Assembly (NCBI GenBank): GCA_031292145.1
Contig: JARLHR010000158.1
Location: forward strand, 1 to 33,713
Direction of reading: 5' to 3'
Length of the DNA stretch: 33,713 nt
Source of the DNA: Clostridium sp.
GTDB taxonomy: Bacteria; Bacillota; Clostridia; Clostridiales; Clostridiaceae
The notes below the pieces were generated by a model that saw only the letters and a list, made by a program, of their open reading frames with translations, did no database searches and had not been told where the DNA came from. Below, one piece after another: positions 1-9,075 of this stretch. Position numbers and translations under genes: made by a program. Within the stretch, counting starts at the first letter, position 1; each line of letters starts with the position of its first letter.

Positions 1-2
1 AA

Positions 3-79
<77 letters not shown>

Positions 80-122
80 ATATTAATTTTTAATTGAATT
101 TCTTGTTTTTCAGACGTTTATT

Positions 123-151
123 ATTATATAACATCTTTTTCACTCTGTCAA
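123..151 (-). promoter_or_regulatory. sigma-A promoter, proximal, for tRNA-Arg
   Basis: On the minus strand TTGACA (146-151), exactly 17 bp, then TATAAT (123-128): a perfect consensus -35/-10 pair about 40 bp upstream of tRNA-Arg. It lies after tRNA-Gly, so Arg can be transcribed independently of the other two tRNAs. Confidence 0.88.
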
Positions 152-175
152 CATTTTTGTTTCGGAACGTTTTTT

Positions 176-204
176 ATTTTACCGCGTTCTAGAAACTTTG
201 TCAA
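176..204 (-). promoter_or_regulatory. sigma-A promoter, distal, for tRNA-Arg
   Basis: On the minus strand TTGACA (199-204), 17-bp spacer, TAAAAT (176-181). It lies 53 bp upstream of the proximal promoter, giving the tandem P1/P2 layout common for stable-RNA genes. Confidence 0.82.
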
Positions 205-244
205 CACTTTTTTTAACTACACTTTTAATAATTATACTTCTGAA

Positions 245-318
245 TGGAGCGGGTAGTGGGAATCGAACCCACCTTTCCAGCTTGGAAGGCTGGAGTATTA
301 CCGATATACGATACCCGC
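245..318 (-). tRNA. tRNA-Gly (anticodon TCC)
   Basis: Minus-strand cloverleaf with acceptor GCGGGTA/TACCCGC, discriminator T, encoded CCA, and anticodon stem CCAGC/GCTGG around loop CTTCCAA, giving anticodon TCC (Gly). The T-arm GGTTCGATTCC is canonical. It lies 30 bp after tRNA-Pro and is probably cotranscribed with it. Confidence 0.97.
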
Positions 319-348
319 ACATAATTAAAATTAAAGCATTAGTTATAA

Positions 349-424
349 TGGTCGGGGTGACAGGGATTGAACCTGCGACCTCATGGTCCCAAACCACGCG
401 CGCTCCCAGCTGCGCCACACCCCG
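349..424 (-). tRNA. tRNA-Pro (anticodon TGG)
   Basis: Minus-strand cloverleaf with acceptor CGGGGTG/CACCCCG, discriminator A, encoded CCA, and anticodon stem CGTGG/CCATG around loop TTTGGGA, giving anticodon TGG (Pro). It is the first tRNA downstream of the promoter at 478-506. Confidence 0.97.
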
Positions 425-477
425 AAGGTATTAAAGCTGTTTATCAACTCATCGCTTATCTCTCAGCGACAATGATT

Positions 478-506
478 ATTCTACAATATGAAATGTATTT
501 CGTCAA
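478..506 (-). promoter_or_regulatory. sigma-A promoter of the tRNA-Pro/Gly unit
   Basis: On the minus strand TTGACG (501-506), 17-bp spacer, TAGAAT (478-483), with initiation expected near 470, about 45 bp before tRNA-Pro. Confidence 0.8.
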
Positions 507-519
507 TACCTTTTTTAAA

Positions 520-554
520 TATTTTCACAATTAATTCATCAAATAGTGAAAATA
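520..554 (-). terminator. Possible terminator hairpin after the phosphoesterase gene
   Basis: A 9-bp inverted repeat (TATTTTCAC ... GTGAAAATA) lies 12 bp beyond the yfcE-type stop on the minus strand. Only a short T-run (TTTAAAAAA) follows, so termination efficiency is uncertain. Confidence 0.45.
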
Positions 555-565
555 CTCATTGAAAA

Positions 566-1045
566 CTACATCTTAAGCTCCTTTAAATATGCGTCTACAT
601 CACCATTTTCATCAATATTTATAAACCCAACACACCTCCCCTTAAACCTTGGTAAAGATATACTACCTGGATTCATAAAAATTATTCCCTGCTCTTTTTC
701 TATCATTTGTTGATGTGTATGTCCAAACAGAACTATATCAACACTTAATTCTCTTCCCCTATAATAAATATTATTCATAGAACTTTTTACTCCATATAAA
801 TCACCATGTGTAAAAAATATTTTTTTCCCATTTACTTCTATAATGCCTTCCTTAGGATATTTGGATGAATAATCGCAATTTCCTGCAACTGCGTATACTT
901 TCCCTCCAAATCCTCGCTCTAATACTTCTACATCTTCAATATTGTCACCTAAATGTATTAATATATCTGCCTGCTTTACTACTTCTTTAGCCAAATTAAT
1001 ATATTTGCCCATTCTATGTGTATCACTTACAACTGCAATTAACAT
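566..1045 (-). CDS. yfcE: YfcE/MJ0936-family metallophosphoesterase
   Basis: A small (159 aa) calcineurin-like phosphodiesterase of the YfcE/MJ0936 family, predicted cytoplasmic and two-metal dependent. All family motifs are visible: DxH (D8, H10), GD (G33-D34), GNCD (55-58), THGD (79-82) and GHTH (108-111), which supply the metal and phosphate ligands. Length is normal for the family. The ATG at 1043-1045 follows an AGGAGGAG site about 7 nt upstream. It is the last gene of a possible AIR synthase-rdgB-yfcE set, but gaps of 150-190 bp leave separate promoters possible. Family members hydrolyse phosphodiester model substrates; the physiological substrate is not established, so the call stops at the family. 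Confidence 0.93.
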   Translation of the reverse strand: MLIAVVSDTHRMGKYINLAKEVVKQADILIHLGDNIEDVEVLERGFGGKVYAVAGNCDYSSKYPKEGIIEVNGKKIFFTHGDLYGVKSSMNNIYYRGRELSVDIVLFGHTHQQMIEKEQGIIFMNPGSISLPRFKGRCVGFINIDENGDVDAYLKELKM

Positions 1046-1236
1046 AATTCTCCTCCTACGTTCCTTCCTAATAAATTTACAAATAATAATTATAGAGTTT
1101 TACCTTTTAAATTTGGCTTATACTTACTATAAGCAACTCCTATATTAATAAACAACTCGACTTTTATGTTTGAAACTTTATACTGACTTATACTAGATAT
1201 TATATATAATAATCTTATATTATATATACAATTATA
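1046..1236. other. AT-rich spacer between the rdgB- and yfcE-type genes
   Basis: About 190 bp, very AT-rich, with overlapping TATA-like words and a weak inverted repeat around 1195-1230. I see no convincing promoter with both boxes, no T-flanked terminator and no small ORF with a ribosome binding site apart from the yfcE Shine-Dalgarno at its left end. Confidence 0.5.
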
Positions 1237-1851
1237 TTAATATAGTAATTTATAAATTATTTCTTTTAATTCCTTCAATGCCATTCCTCTATGGCTAATT
1301 TCATTTTTCTCCTGTGCAGTTAGTTCTGCAAAAGTTTTATTTAATGGTGCGTAGAAAAATAATGGATCATATCCAAATCCGCCTTCTCCATGTAATTCTT
1401 CTATGATGTATCCTTTTACTTCTCCTGTAACTTTATAGTACTCTCCTCGATCTGTGAACATCGCTAACTGACAAATGAATTTGGCACCTCTATTTTCCTT
1501 ACTAACACCATTTAATTTGCTCAAGAGTTTTTCATTATTCTTTGCATCATTTCCATGTTCTCCCGCATATCTAGCTGAATATATTCCCGGTTCCCCATTT
1601 AAACAATCCACTGCTAATCCTGAATCATCTGCTAATACAATAAAGTTTTTATATCTTCTTTTTATCAAAAATTCATATATTTCTTTTGCTTTCTTTTTTG
1701 CATTTTCCTCAAAAGTTTTGCCATTTTCCACCACATCTATATTAATATTTTCATTTTCTAACGATGTAACTTCCACATCTAAATCCTTTAATATCTCTTT
1801 GATTTCCTTAATCTTTTTTTTATTATTACTAGCTAATATCAATTTTTTCAT
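1237..1851 (-). CDS. rdgB: RdgB/HAM1 non-canonical purine NTP pyrophosphatase (XTP/dITP diphosphatase)
   Basis: Hydrolyses dITP, XTP and ITP to the monophosphates plus PPi, keeping deaminated purines out of DNA and RNA. The 204-aa protein carries the family signatures: substrate-binding SNN(K) at 8-11, the acidic metal site in ADDSGL (74-79), FGYDP (159-163) and the C-terminal SHRG (186-189). Length matches the family. Translation starts at ATG 1849-1851 behind AGGAAGG. A perfect 11-bp hairpin (1872-1898) sits just upstream of that site. The AIR-synthase-like gene lies upstream and the phosphoesterase downstream, all on the same strand. Confidence 0.96.
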   Translation of the reverse strand: MKKLILASNNKKKIKEIKEILKDLDVEVTSLENENINIDVVENGKTFEENAKKKAKEIYEFLIKRRYKNFIVLADDSGLAVDCLNGEPGIYSARYAGEHGNDAKNNEKLLSKLNGVSKENRGAKFICQLAMFTDRGEYYKVTGEVKGYIIEELHGEGGFGYDPLFFYAPLNKTFAELTAQEKNEISHRGMALKELKEIIYKLLY

Positions 1852-1871
1852 TATTTATTTCCTTCCTACTA

Positions 1872-1898
1872 TTTAAAGTGAATTGATTTCACTTTAAA
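1872..1898. repeat. Perfect 11-bp hairpin upstream of the rdgB ribosome binding site
   Basis: TTTAAAGTGAA and TTCACTTTAAA flank a 5-nt loop. No T-tract follows on the minus strand, so it is more likely an mRNA 5'-end or processing structure, or an operator, than a terminator. Confidence 0.55.
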
Positions 1899-2002
1899 AT
1901 ATGCCTTACTTATAAAAAACACTAGATTTATAGGTATGTTGTTGTATTAATTTCTATACAATAATAGTAAAGAAAATTTAATTAGTATACAATTACTTTT
2001 CT

Positions 2003-2980
2003 CTAATTTATATTAAATAATTCATCTCTTTTCGGTGGCTCAACATTTAATTCCTTTCCATTATCAACCAAAACTCCACCCTTTGCACTCATCTTCCCTA
2101 TTATGCTGGCGCTTATCCCCTTCTCATTTAACGTTTTAACTAGCTCCTCTCCATTTTTAGTCGTAATAAGCATACTTCCAGATGAGATAAGTCTAAGAGG
2201 ATCTATTTTAAATTCTTTACAAACTTTTTTCGTTATATCTAACATTGGTATTTTATCTTTATATATTTTAAAACCCTTATTTGATGCCATAGCCACTTCA
2301 AATAAACCTCCCAGAAGTCCACCTTCTGTTATATCATGCATTGAATTAACACCAAATTTTCCGCCTATTTTCCCCTCGTTTAAAACACTGATTTTATTTA
2401 TTAAACTCTTGCCATTTTCTATTTCTTCCTTTGACAAAACTTTTTTTATTCTATCTTCATAATCATTTATTAAAATACATGTACCTTCTAACCCTACTGT
2501 TTTTGTTACTATTATATCATCCCCTAATTCTGCTCCAGCAGTTTTAACTGACTTACCTTTTAAGTTTTTTCCTATTACAGTAACAGATATAACCATTTTA
2601 TTAACTGCACTTGTTACTTCCGTATGTCCACCTATAATTTCAACATTAATTTTAGCTGCTTCTTCATCAATTTCATTCATGACTTTATTTATTTCTTCTA
2701 AACTTGAAGATACAGGTGCTAGAATAGTAACTAAAATACCTATAGGTTCCCCTCCAGATGATGCAATATCGTTACAATTAATATGTACAGCTAATTTTCC
2801 TGCATTTTCATTAGCTCCTGTTATTGGATCAGTAGAGAATATTCCTTCATATTCTCCAAAATCAATAACCGTACAATCTTCCCCAACATCATTTCTAACT
2901 TTTACTTCATTTCTCTTAATCGTTTTATTATTTAATATAATATCTCTTAAATCGTCAAAATCTAATTTTCCTTCCTTCAT
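2003..2980 (-). CDS. AIR synthase (PurM/HypE/ThiL superfamily) related protein
   Basis: A 325-residue protein with the two-domain PurM-like layout. The N-terminal half has the ATP/metal-binding DxxxGA segment (51-56) and the conserved NDIASSGGEP (70-79); GGHTE follows near 116-120, and the C-terminal half has HDITEGGLLGGLFE near 214. HypE ends in a PRIC-type tail that accepts the carbamoyl group; this protein ends in NIN with no Cys, so it is not a canonical HypE, and it is too divergent to call PurM or ThiL. It is probably a cytoplasmic ATP-dependent enzyme of unknown substrate. The ATG at 2978-2980 follows AAGGAGA. The gene is divergent from the unknown gene at 3077, with about 96 bp between them. 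Confidence 0.85.
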   Translation of the reverse strand: MKEGKLDFDDLRDIILNNKTIKRNEVKVRNDVGEDCTVIDFGEYEGIFSTDPITGANENAGKLAVHINCNDIASSGGEPIGILVTILAPVSSSLEEINKVMNEIDEEAAKINVEIIGGHTEVTSAVNKMVISVTVIGKNLKGKSVKTAGAELGDDIIVTKTVGLEGTCILINDYEDRIKKVLSKEEIENGKSLINKISVLNEGKIGGKFGVNSMHDITEGGLLGGLFEVAMASNKGFKIYKDKIPMLDITKKVCKEFKIDPLRLISSGSMLITTKNGEELVKTLNEKGISASIIGKMSAKGGVLVDNGKELNVEPPKRDELFNIN

Positions 2981-3076
2981 TATAAAAAATCTCCTTTTAT
3001 TTATATTTTATGTACTTTTTGTTTACTAATTTCATATTAATGAATAAGATGAGAATTTTATGAGAGGTGTAATAAC

Positions 3077-4831
3077 TTGAGATATATAGGCCCATTTTTT
3101 CGAATGAATAGTCTTTCACAAAAAGAAATTGGTAGTCAACTTTTCCACTTATCCAAGGAATCAGTAAAAACTTTAGTATTGAACTCTAAATGTGGTATTT
3201 TAGCACAAGTTAGAACTTCAAAAAAATCTTCTATAGATGATATTAGCATATTAAATAATTTTTCTCCACTACTATGCTTATACAGAAAAGCTTCTCCTTT
3301 ATTTATTCATAGTAAAAGTAGTCATGGCTTTGACGAATCAAGCTTTAAGAAAGAAATAAACCCAACTACAAATGCTCTTATGACATTATGTTTACTAGAA
3401 CTAAGTGAATATTATTCACATTATAATGATGGTAAAAGAAATATAGTTTCTCTTGAAAAACCATTTAAATACATTGCAAAAGAACAACTACAATTTTATT
3501 CTGAAAACTTAAGAAATAATGAAGGTTTATTTGTTGATAAAAAAAATGTATCTGATGGAAATTTAAAAGGCTTTTCTTTAATAGATAAAGATAATAAATT
3601 TAATTTTTCTGACCAAGCTTTTATGATGGTTGCGTATTTTCTTTATTCATACTTTAATGAATCAGACCCCATAAGCCATGAATATATTAAATTTGCTCAT
3701 GAAATTTTAGATATGTTTAAAAACTATAAAAATGTTCTATATGATTTATCCTTTAATGAAAATGTACAAATTTTTCTTGCATTAAATGTATTTTATAAAT
3801 ATTCTTCTGATTCGGATGCCAAAAGGCTAATATTAGATTTAGGTGACTTTCTAATTTCTAAATTTCAAGAAAAAGATTACTATTTAGATTCAATAGATGA
3901 TTGTGCATTGTTTTCTATTTGCTTAATGGAAGCTTATAAACATACAGACATAATCTCTTTTAAGGAAATGTCCAAGGAAATCAATGAAAAATTAATCAAC
4001 TTATATGATACTGATAAAAATATATTTGTAAAATTATCTGACAAGAAGGAAAGCAAGTATTCTTGTTTAGATATTAATTTCTATCTTATTTGCATGCTTA
4101 AGTACTCACTTCAGGAGGATAGAACTACTGAATTAAAGCCTATCATTTCAAATATCTATAGAAAATTTTTTATAAACGGCGGTCTTTTAACCAGCTGGCC
4201 AGAGGCACCTACATTAGATGAAGTTGAAAGATATAGGAAATTAAGTTTACGCTCTGATGATATGCTAGAAGAAACATATTTTAGAATGCCAATACTTCCC
4301 ACTCCGAAAGGAACAGGTTTAGCTCCTATATTTGTAAAGAGTTTGACTTATTCAAAAAGAAAGGATTCATTAAGTGTTAAAAGAACTTCCTTTGATAGTA
4401 ACAAAAATATGTTAAATTTCTTTTTAATTATTTACCTACTCAAAGATATGGTAGAAGATTTTATGGAATTCGATTCTCCTTCAGATTTAGAAATAGTATC
4501 AAATTCAAAATTTAGCGATAATTCTAGTTTCAATTCAAATATTAACGTTACAAGCAAAAACACTGCGCCAAAGGATTCTAATGAAAATTTATCAAACTCA
4601 ATTATATGTGACTCTTCAAAAGAATCTATTAATCCTAAAACTTATTTGGACTTAAACACTGAAGATTGTAATGAAATTCAAACTCCAACCCTCAAGGGCA
4701 TAAATACTGTAAAAAAGGTTAATAACATTACATTATCAAGTAAGAATAACATCTCAAAGGTTAATTCTTCTGTTAAGAATAAAAAATGCAAAAAAAATAA
4801 AGCTCAACATCCCCATAAGAAAAAGAAATAG
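3077..4831 (+). CDS. Hypothetical protein, 584 aa, possible alpha-helical toroid, Lys-rich tail
   Basis: I do not recognise a characterised family. The start is a TTG (3077-3079) with GAGAGGTG 6 nt upstream; no better ATG lies near. There is no signal peptide or membrane segment. Residues about 1-60 form a distinct block (RYIGPFFRMNSLSQ...). Residues about 95-460 are a run of amphipathic helix pairs separated by Gly-Leu or Asp-rich turns, a pattern reminiscent of (alpha/alpha) toroid folds; this is inference only. Residues about 465-560 are Ser/Asn-rich and probably disordered, and the end is strongly basic (KNKKCKKNKAQHPHKKKK), suggesting nucleic-acid or anionic-polymer contact. It is one of only two plus-strand protein genes here and shares a terminator with the convergent solute-binding-protein gene. 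Confidence 0.8.
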   Translation: MRYIGPFFRMNSLSQKEIGSQLFHLSKESVKTLVLNSKCGILAQVRTSKKSSIDDISILNNFSPLLCLYRKASPLFIHSKSSHGFDESSFKKEINPTTNALMTLCLLELSEYYSHYNDGKRNIVSLEKPFKYIAKEQLQFYSENLRNNEGLFVDKKNVSDGNLKGFSLIDKDNKFNFSDQAFMMVAYFLYSYFNESDPISHEYIKFAHEILDMFKNYKNVLYDLSFNENVQIFLALNVFYKYSSDSDAKRLILDLGDFLISKFQEKDYYLDSIDDCALFSICLMEAYKHTDIISFKEMSKEINEKLINLYDTDKNIFVKLSDKKESKYSCLDINFYLICMLKYSLQEDRTTELKPIISNIYRKFFINGGLLTSWPEAPTLDEVERYRKLSLRSDDMLEETYFRMPILPTPKGTGLAPIFVKSLTYSKRKDSLSVKRTSFDSNKNMLNFFLIIYLLKDMVEDFMEFDSPSDLEIVSNSKFSDNSSFNSNINVTSKNTAPKDSNENLSNSIICDSSKESINPKTYLDLNTEDCNEIQTPTLKGINTVKKVNNITLSSKNNISKVNSSVKNKKCKKNKAQHPHKKKK

Positions 4832-4870
4832 CACATGGATATTTTTTTGATCGTGCCTTACATCAAACAT

Positions 4871-4916
4871 GTAAATATATTCACCTACTAACTCAATGCT
4901 AGGTGAATATATTTAC
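4871..4916. terminator. Bidirectional terminator hairpin between convergent genes
   Basis: A perfect 16-bp inverted repeat (GTAAATATATTCACCT / AGGTGAATATATTTAC), extendable by one A-T pair, lies between the stops of the 3077-4831 (+) and 4920-6416 (-) genes. It starts 3 bp beyond the minus-strand stop codon. T-tracts are modest on both sides. Confidence 0.75.
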
Positions 4917-4919
4917 TTA

Positions 4920-6416
4920 CTATTTTATTGTTGAAAAGTCTATATTTCCATTTCCATCAAATTTTAGCTGAGATACTTTATCAGAGATAGCTATATTTTC
5001 ATTATAAAATACTAATGGAAGTATATTATAATTATCAAACAAGCTTTCTTCTAAACCAGAAAAATCTTGATTTTCTTTATTACTTATTGATTTTTCTAAA
5101 AGTTTATCTTGACTATCGGTTAAGTATTCTTTAAAATTCAAGTAAAAACTTTGCCTATCTAATGCATTAGCTTCATTATTGATTAAAAGCATATCATATC
5201 TTTTTTTCAATTCCTCATCATTAAATTCATCCTTTACCAAACTATATTTTATAGCTATATCAGTATTTTCCTTAAACCAAGATTGAATACTTCTACATAA
5301 TATTCTATTTTCATTAGTATCTTCACATAATATTGTTAATATTTTAGGCTTATCCCAAATACCTTCCTTATTGCTCACAACTTTCCTTGCCTGTAATTTC
5401 GTTAAGTCCTGCTTATCCTCTCTAAAAAAACTTCCTTCTGCTAGATCAAATTCTTTAACATTAGAATTTTGGTAAGACTCCATAGCTTTGCATACATCGT
5501 TGTAAATTTCTCTTCTTCCTTGAACCGGAATAGAATCACTCTTACTATTAATAACTAAATATGTTGCATCTGTTTTAGGCATTGTTATTAATTTTTTCTG
5601 TTCAAGTAACTTATTAAGTTCAGTTTCTGGAGGATCTATTACTATATCCCTTTCTTTAACTTCGTATGATGCCATGGATACTTCTACACTATTATCATTT
5701 AATAAATTAATGTTAGATATTTCATCTCCATCTTTATTATTGTTTCTTTTTAACACCATCTCAGTCTTATTCATAGAATCAATTTTATAATCTCCTGAAT
5801 AAACTAATTTGCTATAATTAGTTTGTATATCACGCCACATAATTAAATACTTTCTAATCCTATATTGAGGTTTACTTAATTCATTTAAAAAATTATCATC
5901 CTTTGTGTTTAATCTAATAATAACCGAATTATCAGTTTCCCTTATTGCAACTCCAGTTTCAAATACAACTTTTCCATCTTTAAAATCTTTAGCTCCATAT
6001 ACATTGAGTAAAGCTTGTATGTTTTTTTCATCTTCCTCTTTTAATAATTCCTTAAAAAATTCTGCTACATCATTAGGTGTTATTTTACTTCCATCGCTCC
6101 AAAAAATATCATCTCTAAGCTTAAATTCGTATTGAATACTATCTTTATCTTTTATAACATCACTCGCTAAAGAAGGTATTATTTTATCATTTTCATCTTT
6201 TGAAACTAATCCTTTGCTAACAGCACAAATAATATCTTCATGGCGTTTAGATAAACTAGTTACTTTTTCTAAATTTACTGGAATTTCATCTATGCCATAA
6301 CTTATTGTTTCTTCTGAGTTATTATTAGCTATATTTCTGCTTTCCTTATTTATAAAGCCTAAGCAAAATAAAATCATAAAACTCAACATAATAATATAGA
6401 AAAAATATTTTTTCAT
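4920..6416 (-). CDS. Peptide/oligopeptide-type extracellular solute-binding protein (SBP_bac_5 family), orphan
   Basis: A 498-residue protein matching family 5 solute-binding proteins: the segment about 100-130 reads FKLRDDIFWSDGSKITPNDV, the hallmark around the WSDGxP(I)xAxDV motif. Residues 1-22 are a hydrophobic export/anchor segment after MKKYFF. The only Cys there (C18) is preceded by ILF rather than a lipobox such as LAGC, so lipidation is doubtful and the protein may stay anchored by its N-terminus or be secreted. No permease or ATPase gene is adjacent, so it may serve a transporter encoded elsewhere, or sense peptides. It is upstream-insulated by a terminator at 6491-6533 and ends at the shared terminator 4871-4916. 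Confidence 0.85.
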   Translation of the reverse strand: MKKYFFYIIMLSFMILFCLGFINKESRNIANNNSEETISYGIDEIPVNLEKVTSLSKRHEDIICAVSKGLVSKDENDKIIPSLASDVIKDKDSIQYEFKLRDDIFWSDGSKITPNDVAEFFKELLKEEDEKNIQALLNVYGAKDFKDGKVVFETGVAIRETDNSVIIRLNTKDDNFLNELSKPQYRIRKYLIMWRDIQTNYSKLVYSGDYKIDSMNKTEMVLKRNNNKDGDEISNINLLNDNSVEVSMASYEVKERDIVIDPPETELNKLLEQKKLITMPKTDATYLVINSKSDSIPVQGRREIYNDVCKAMESYQNSNVKEFDLAEGSFFREDKQDLTKLQARKVVSNKEGIWDKPKILTILCEDTNENRILCRSIQSWFKENTDIAIKYSLVKDEFNDEELKKRYDMLLINNEANALDRQSFYLNFKEYLTDSQDKLLEKSISNKENQDFSGLEESLFDNYNILPLVFYNENIAISDKVSQLKFDGNGNIDFSTIK

Positions 6417-6490
6417 GATTACACCCGATTACACCCTTTACTTTTATGTTATATATTTCATTATGCCCATAAATTCTTTACTATAATCAA

Positions 6491-6533
6491 AAAACTAACT
6501 AAAAATGATAATAAATCACTTCTAGTTAGTTTT
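6491..6533 (-). terminator. Intrinsic terminator after the pcrA-ligA-membrane protein unit
   Basis: On the minus strand AAAACTAACTA ... TAGTTAGTTTT forms an 11-bp stem ending in a TTTTTTG run, 7 bp beyond the 90-aa membrane protein gene. Confidence 0.85.
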
Positions 6534-6539
6534 AATTGT

Positions 6540-6812
6540 TTATTTTATTAAATTTATCATGAAGAAAATCAAAGAAACAGATATTACTAAACTAAATGTA
6601 AAATATATTAATCTTTTTTTGCCTGTCTCAATAATAAGAAATCTAAGTGCTAAAATTGCCATAGTAATACAGACCCCAAGTTGTATTGGCAAGTATGAAT
6701 TAAAAATTTGCCCAACATAATAAAATTGATATGTTGTCACAAATGTGCAAATTATTATAATGCTTGTTATAAATGCTGATATAAACCCAAGCAAATTTAC
6801 TAACTTCTTCAT
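6540..6812 (-). CDS. Small three-helix membrane protein, unknown function
   Basis: A 90-aa protein with three predicted membrane helices (about residues 7-28, 40-60 and 67-88) and basic residues between the second and third (ETGKKR). I recognise no family. It begins at ATG 6810-6812, just 3 bp beyond the ligA stop, and its Shine-Dalgarno (AAGGAGG) lies inside the last ligA codons, so it is translationally placed in the pcrA-ligA operon and its terminator closes the unit. Its conservation next to ligA would be the main clue to function; the sequence alone gives none. Confidence 0.8.
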   Translation of the reverse strand: MKKLVNLLGFISAFITSIIIICTFVTTYQFYYVGQIFNSYLPIQLGVCITMAILALRFLIIETGKKRLIYFTFSLVISVSLIFFMINLIK

Positions 6813-6815
6813 ACT

Positions 6816-8822
<2,007 letters not shown>

Positions 8823-8824
8823 TT

Positions 8825-9070
8825 AATTGATGAATGATTAATAATCAATAATGAATGATTGAGGTTGAAATACTTCGTAACTTCTAAAAATATATAAATT
8901 CAAGAAATCTCCTAAGGAAAAGTGAGATAAGTTCGAGAAACCAAATCTATGATTTGGTTTCTCGAACTCAGTTAAATTACGCATGTAATTTAACCTCCTT
9001 TCAGCATTTGGGTTCTCGAACTTTCTCTGTGAGGATTTCCTCATTCATCATTCATCATTCATTCTTAATT
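8825..9070. repeat. MITE/REP-like intergenic repeat element between pcrA and ligA
   Basis: The roughly 246-bp gap is flanked by imperfect inverted repeats built from ATGAATGAT words (left 8825-8864, right about 9035-9070). It contains a perfect 17-bp hairpin (GTTCGAGAAACCAAATC, loop TAT, 8931-8967), a perfect 10-bp hairpin (GTTAAATTAC, loop GCAT, 8971-8994) and a partial third copy of the GGTTCTCGAAC arm (9011-9022). The 68-codon ORF inside is low-complexity and looks like repeat read-through, not a gene. Similar words (GATTTTGGTTCTC) recur at 13721-13733 in another element. It lies within the presumed pcrA-ligA transcript. Confidence 0.7.
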
Positions 9071-9075
9071 GTATA

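Noticed and set aside
179-434. Two overlapping ORFs (about 78 aa) on opposite strands at the left end
   Set aside because: They run through tRNA-Gly and tRNA-Pro and the promoter region; the tRNA folds are unambiguous.
2003-2980. Hydrogenase maturation protein HypE
   Set aside because: Similar fold but lacks the C-terminal Cys acceptor tail, and no other hyp genes are nearby.
8838-9044. 68-codon ORF in the pcrA-ligA gap
   Set aside because: It is the translation of the inverted-repeat element, has no ribosome binding site and its composition follows the hairpins.
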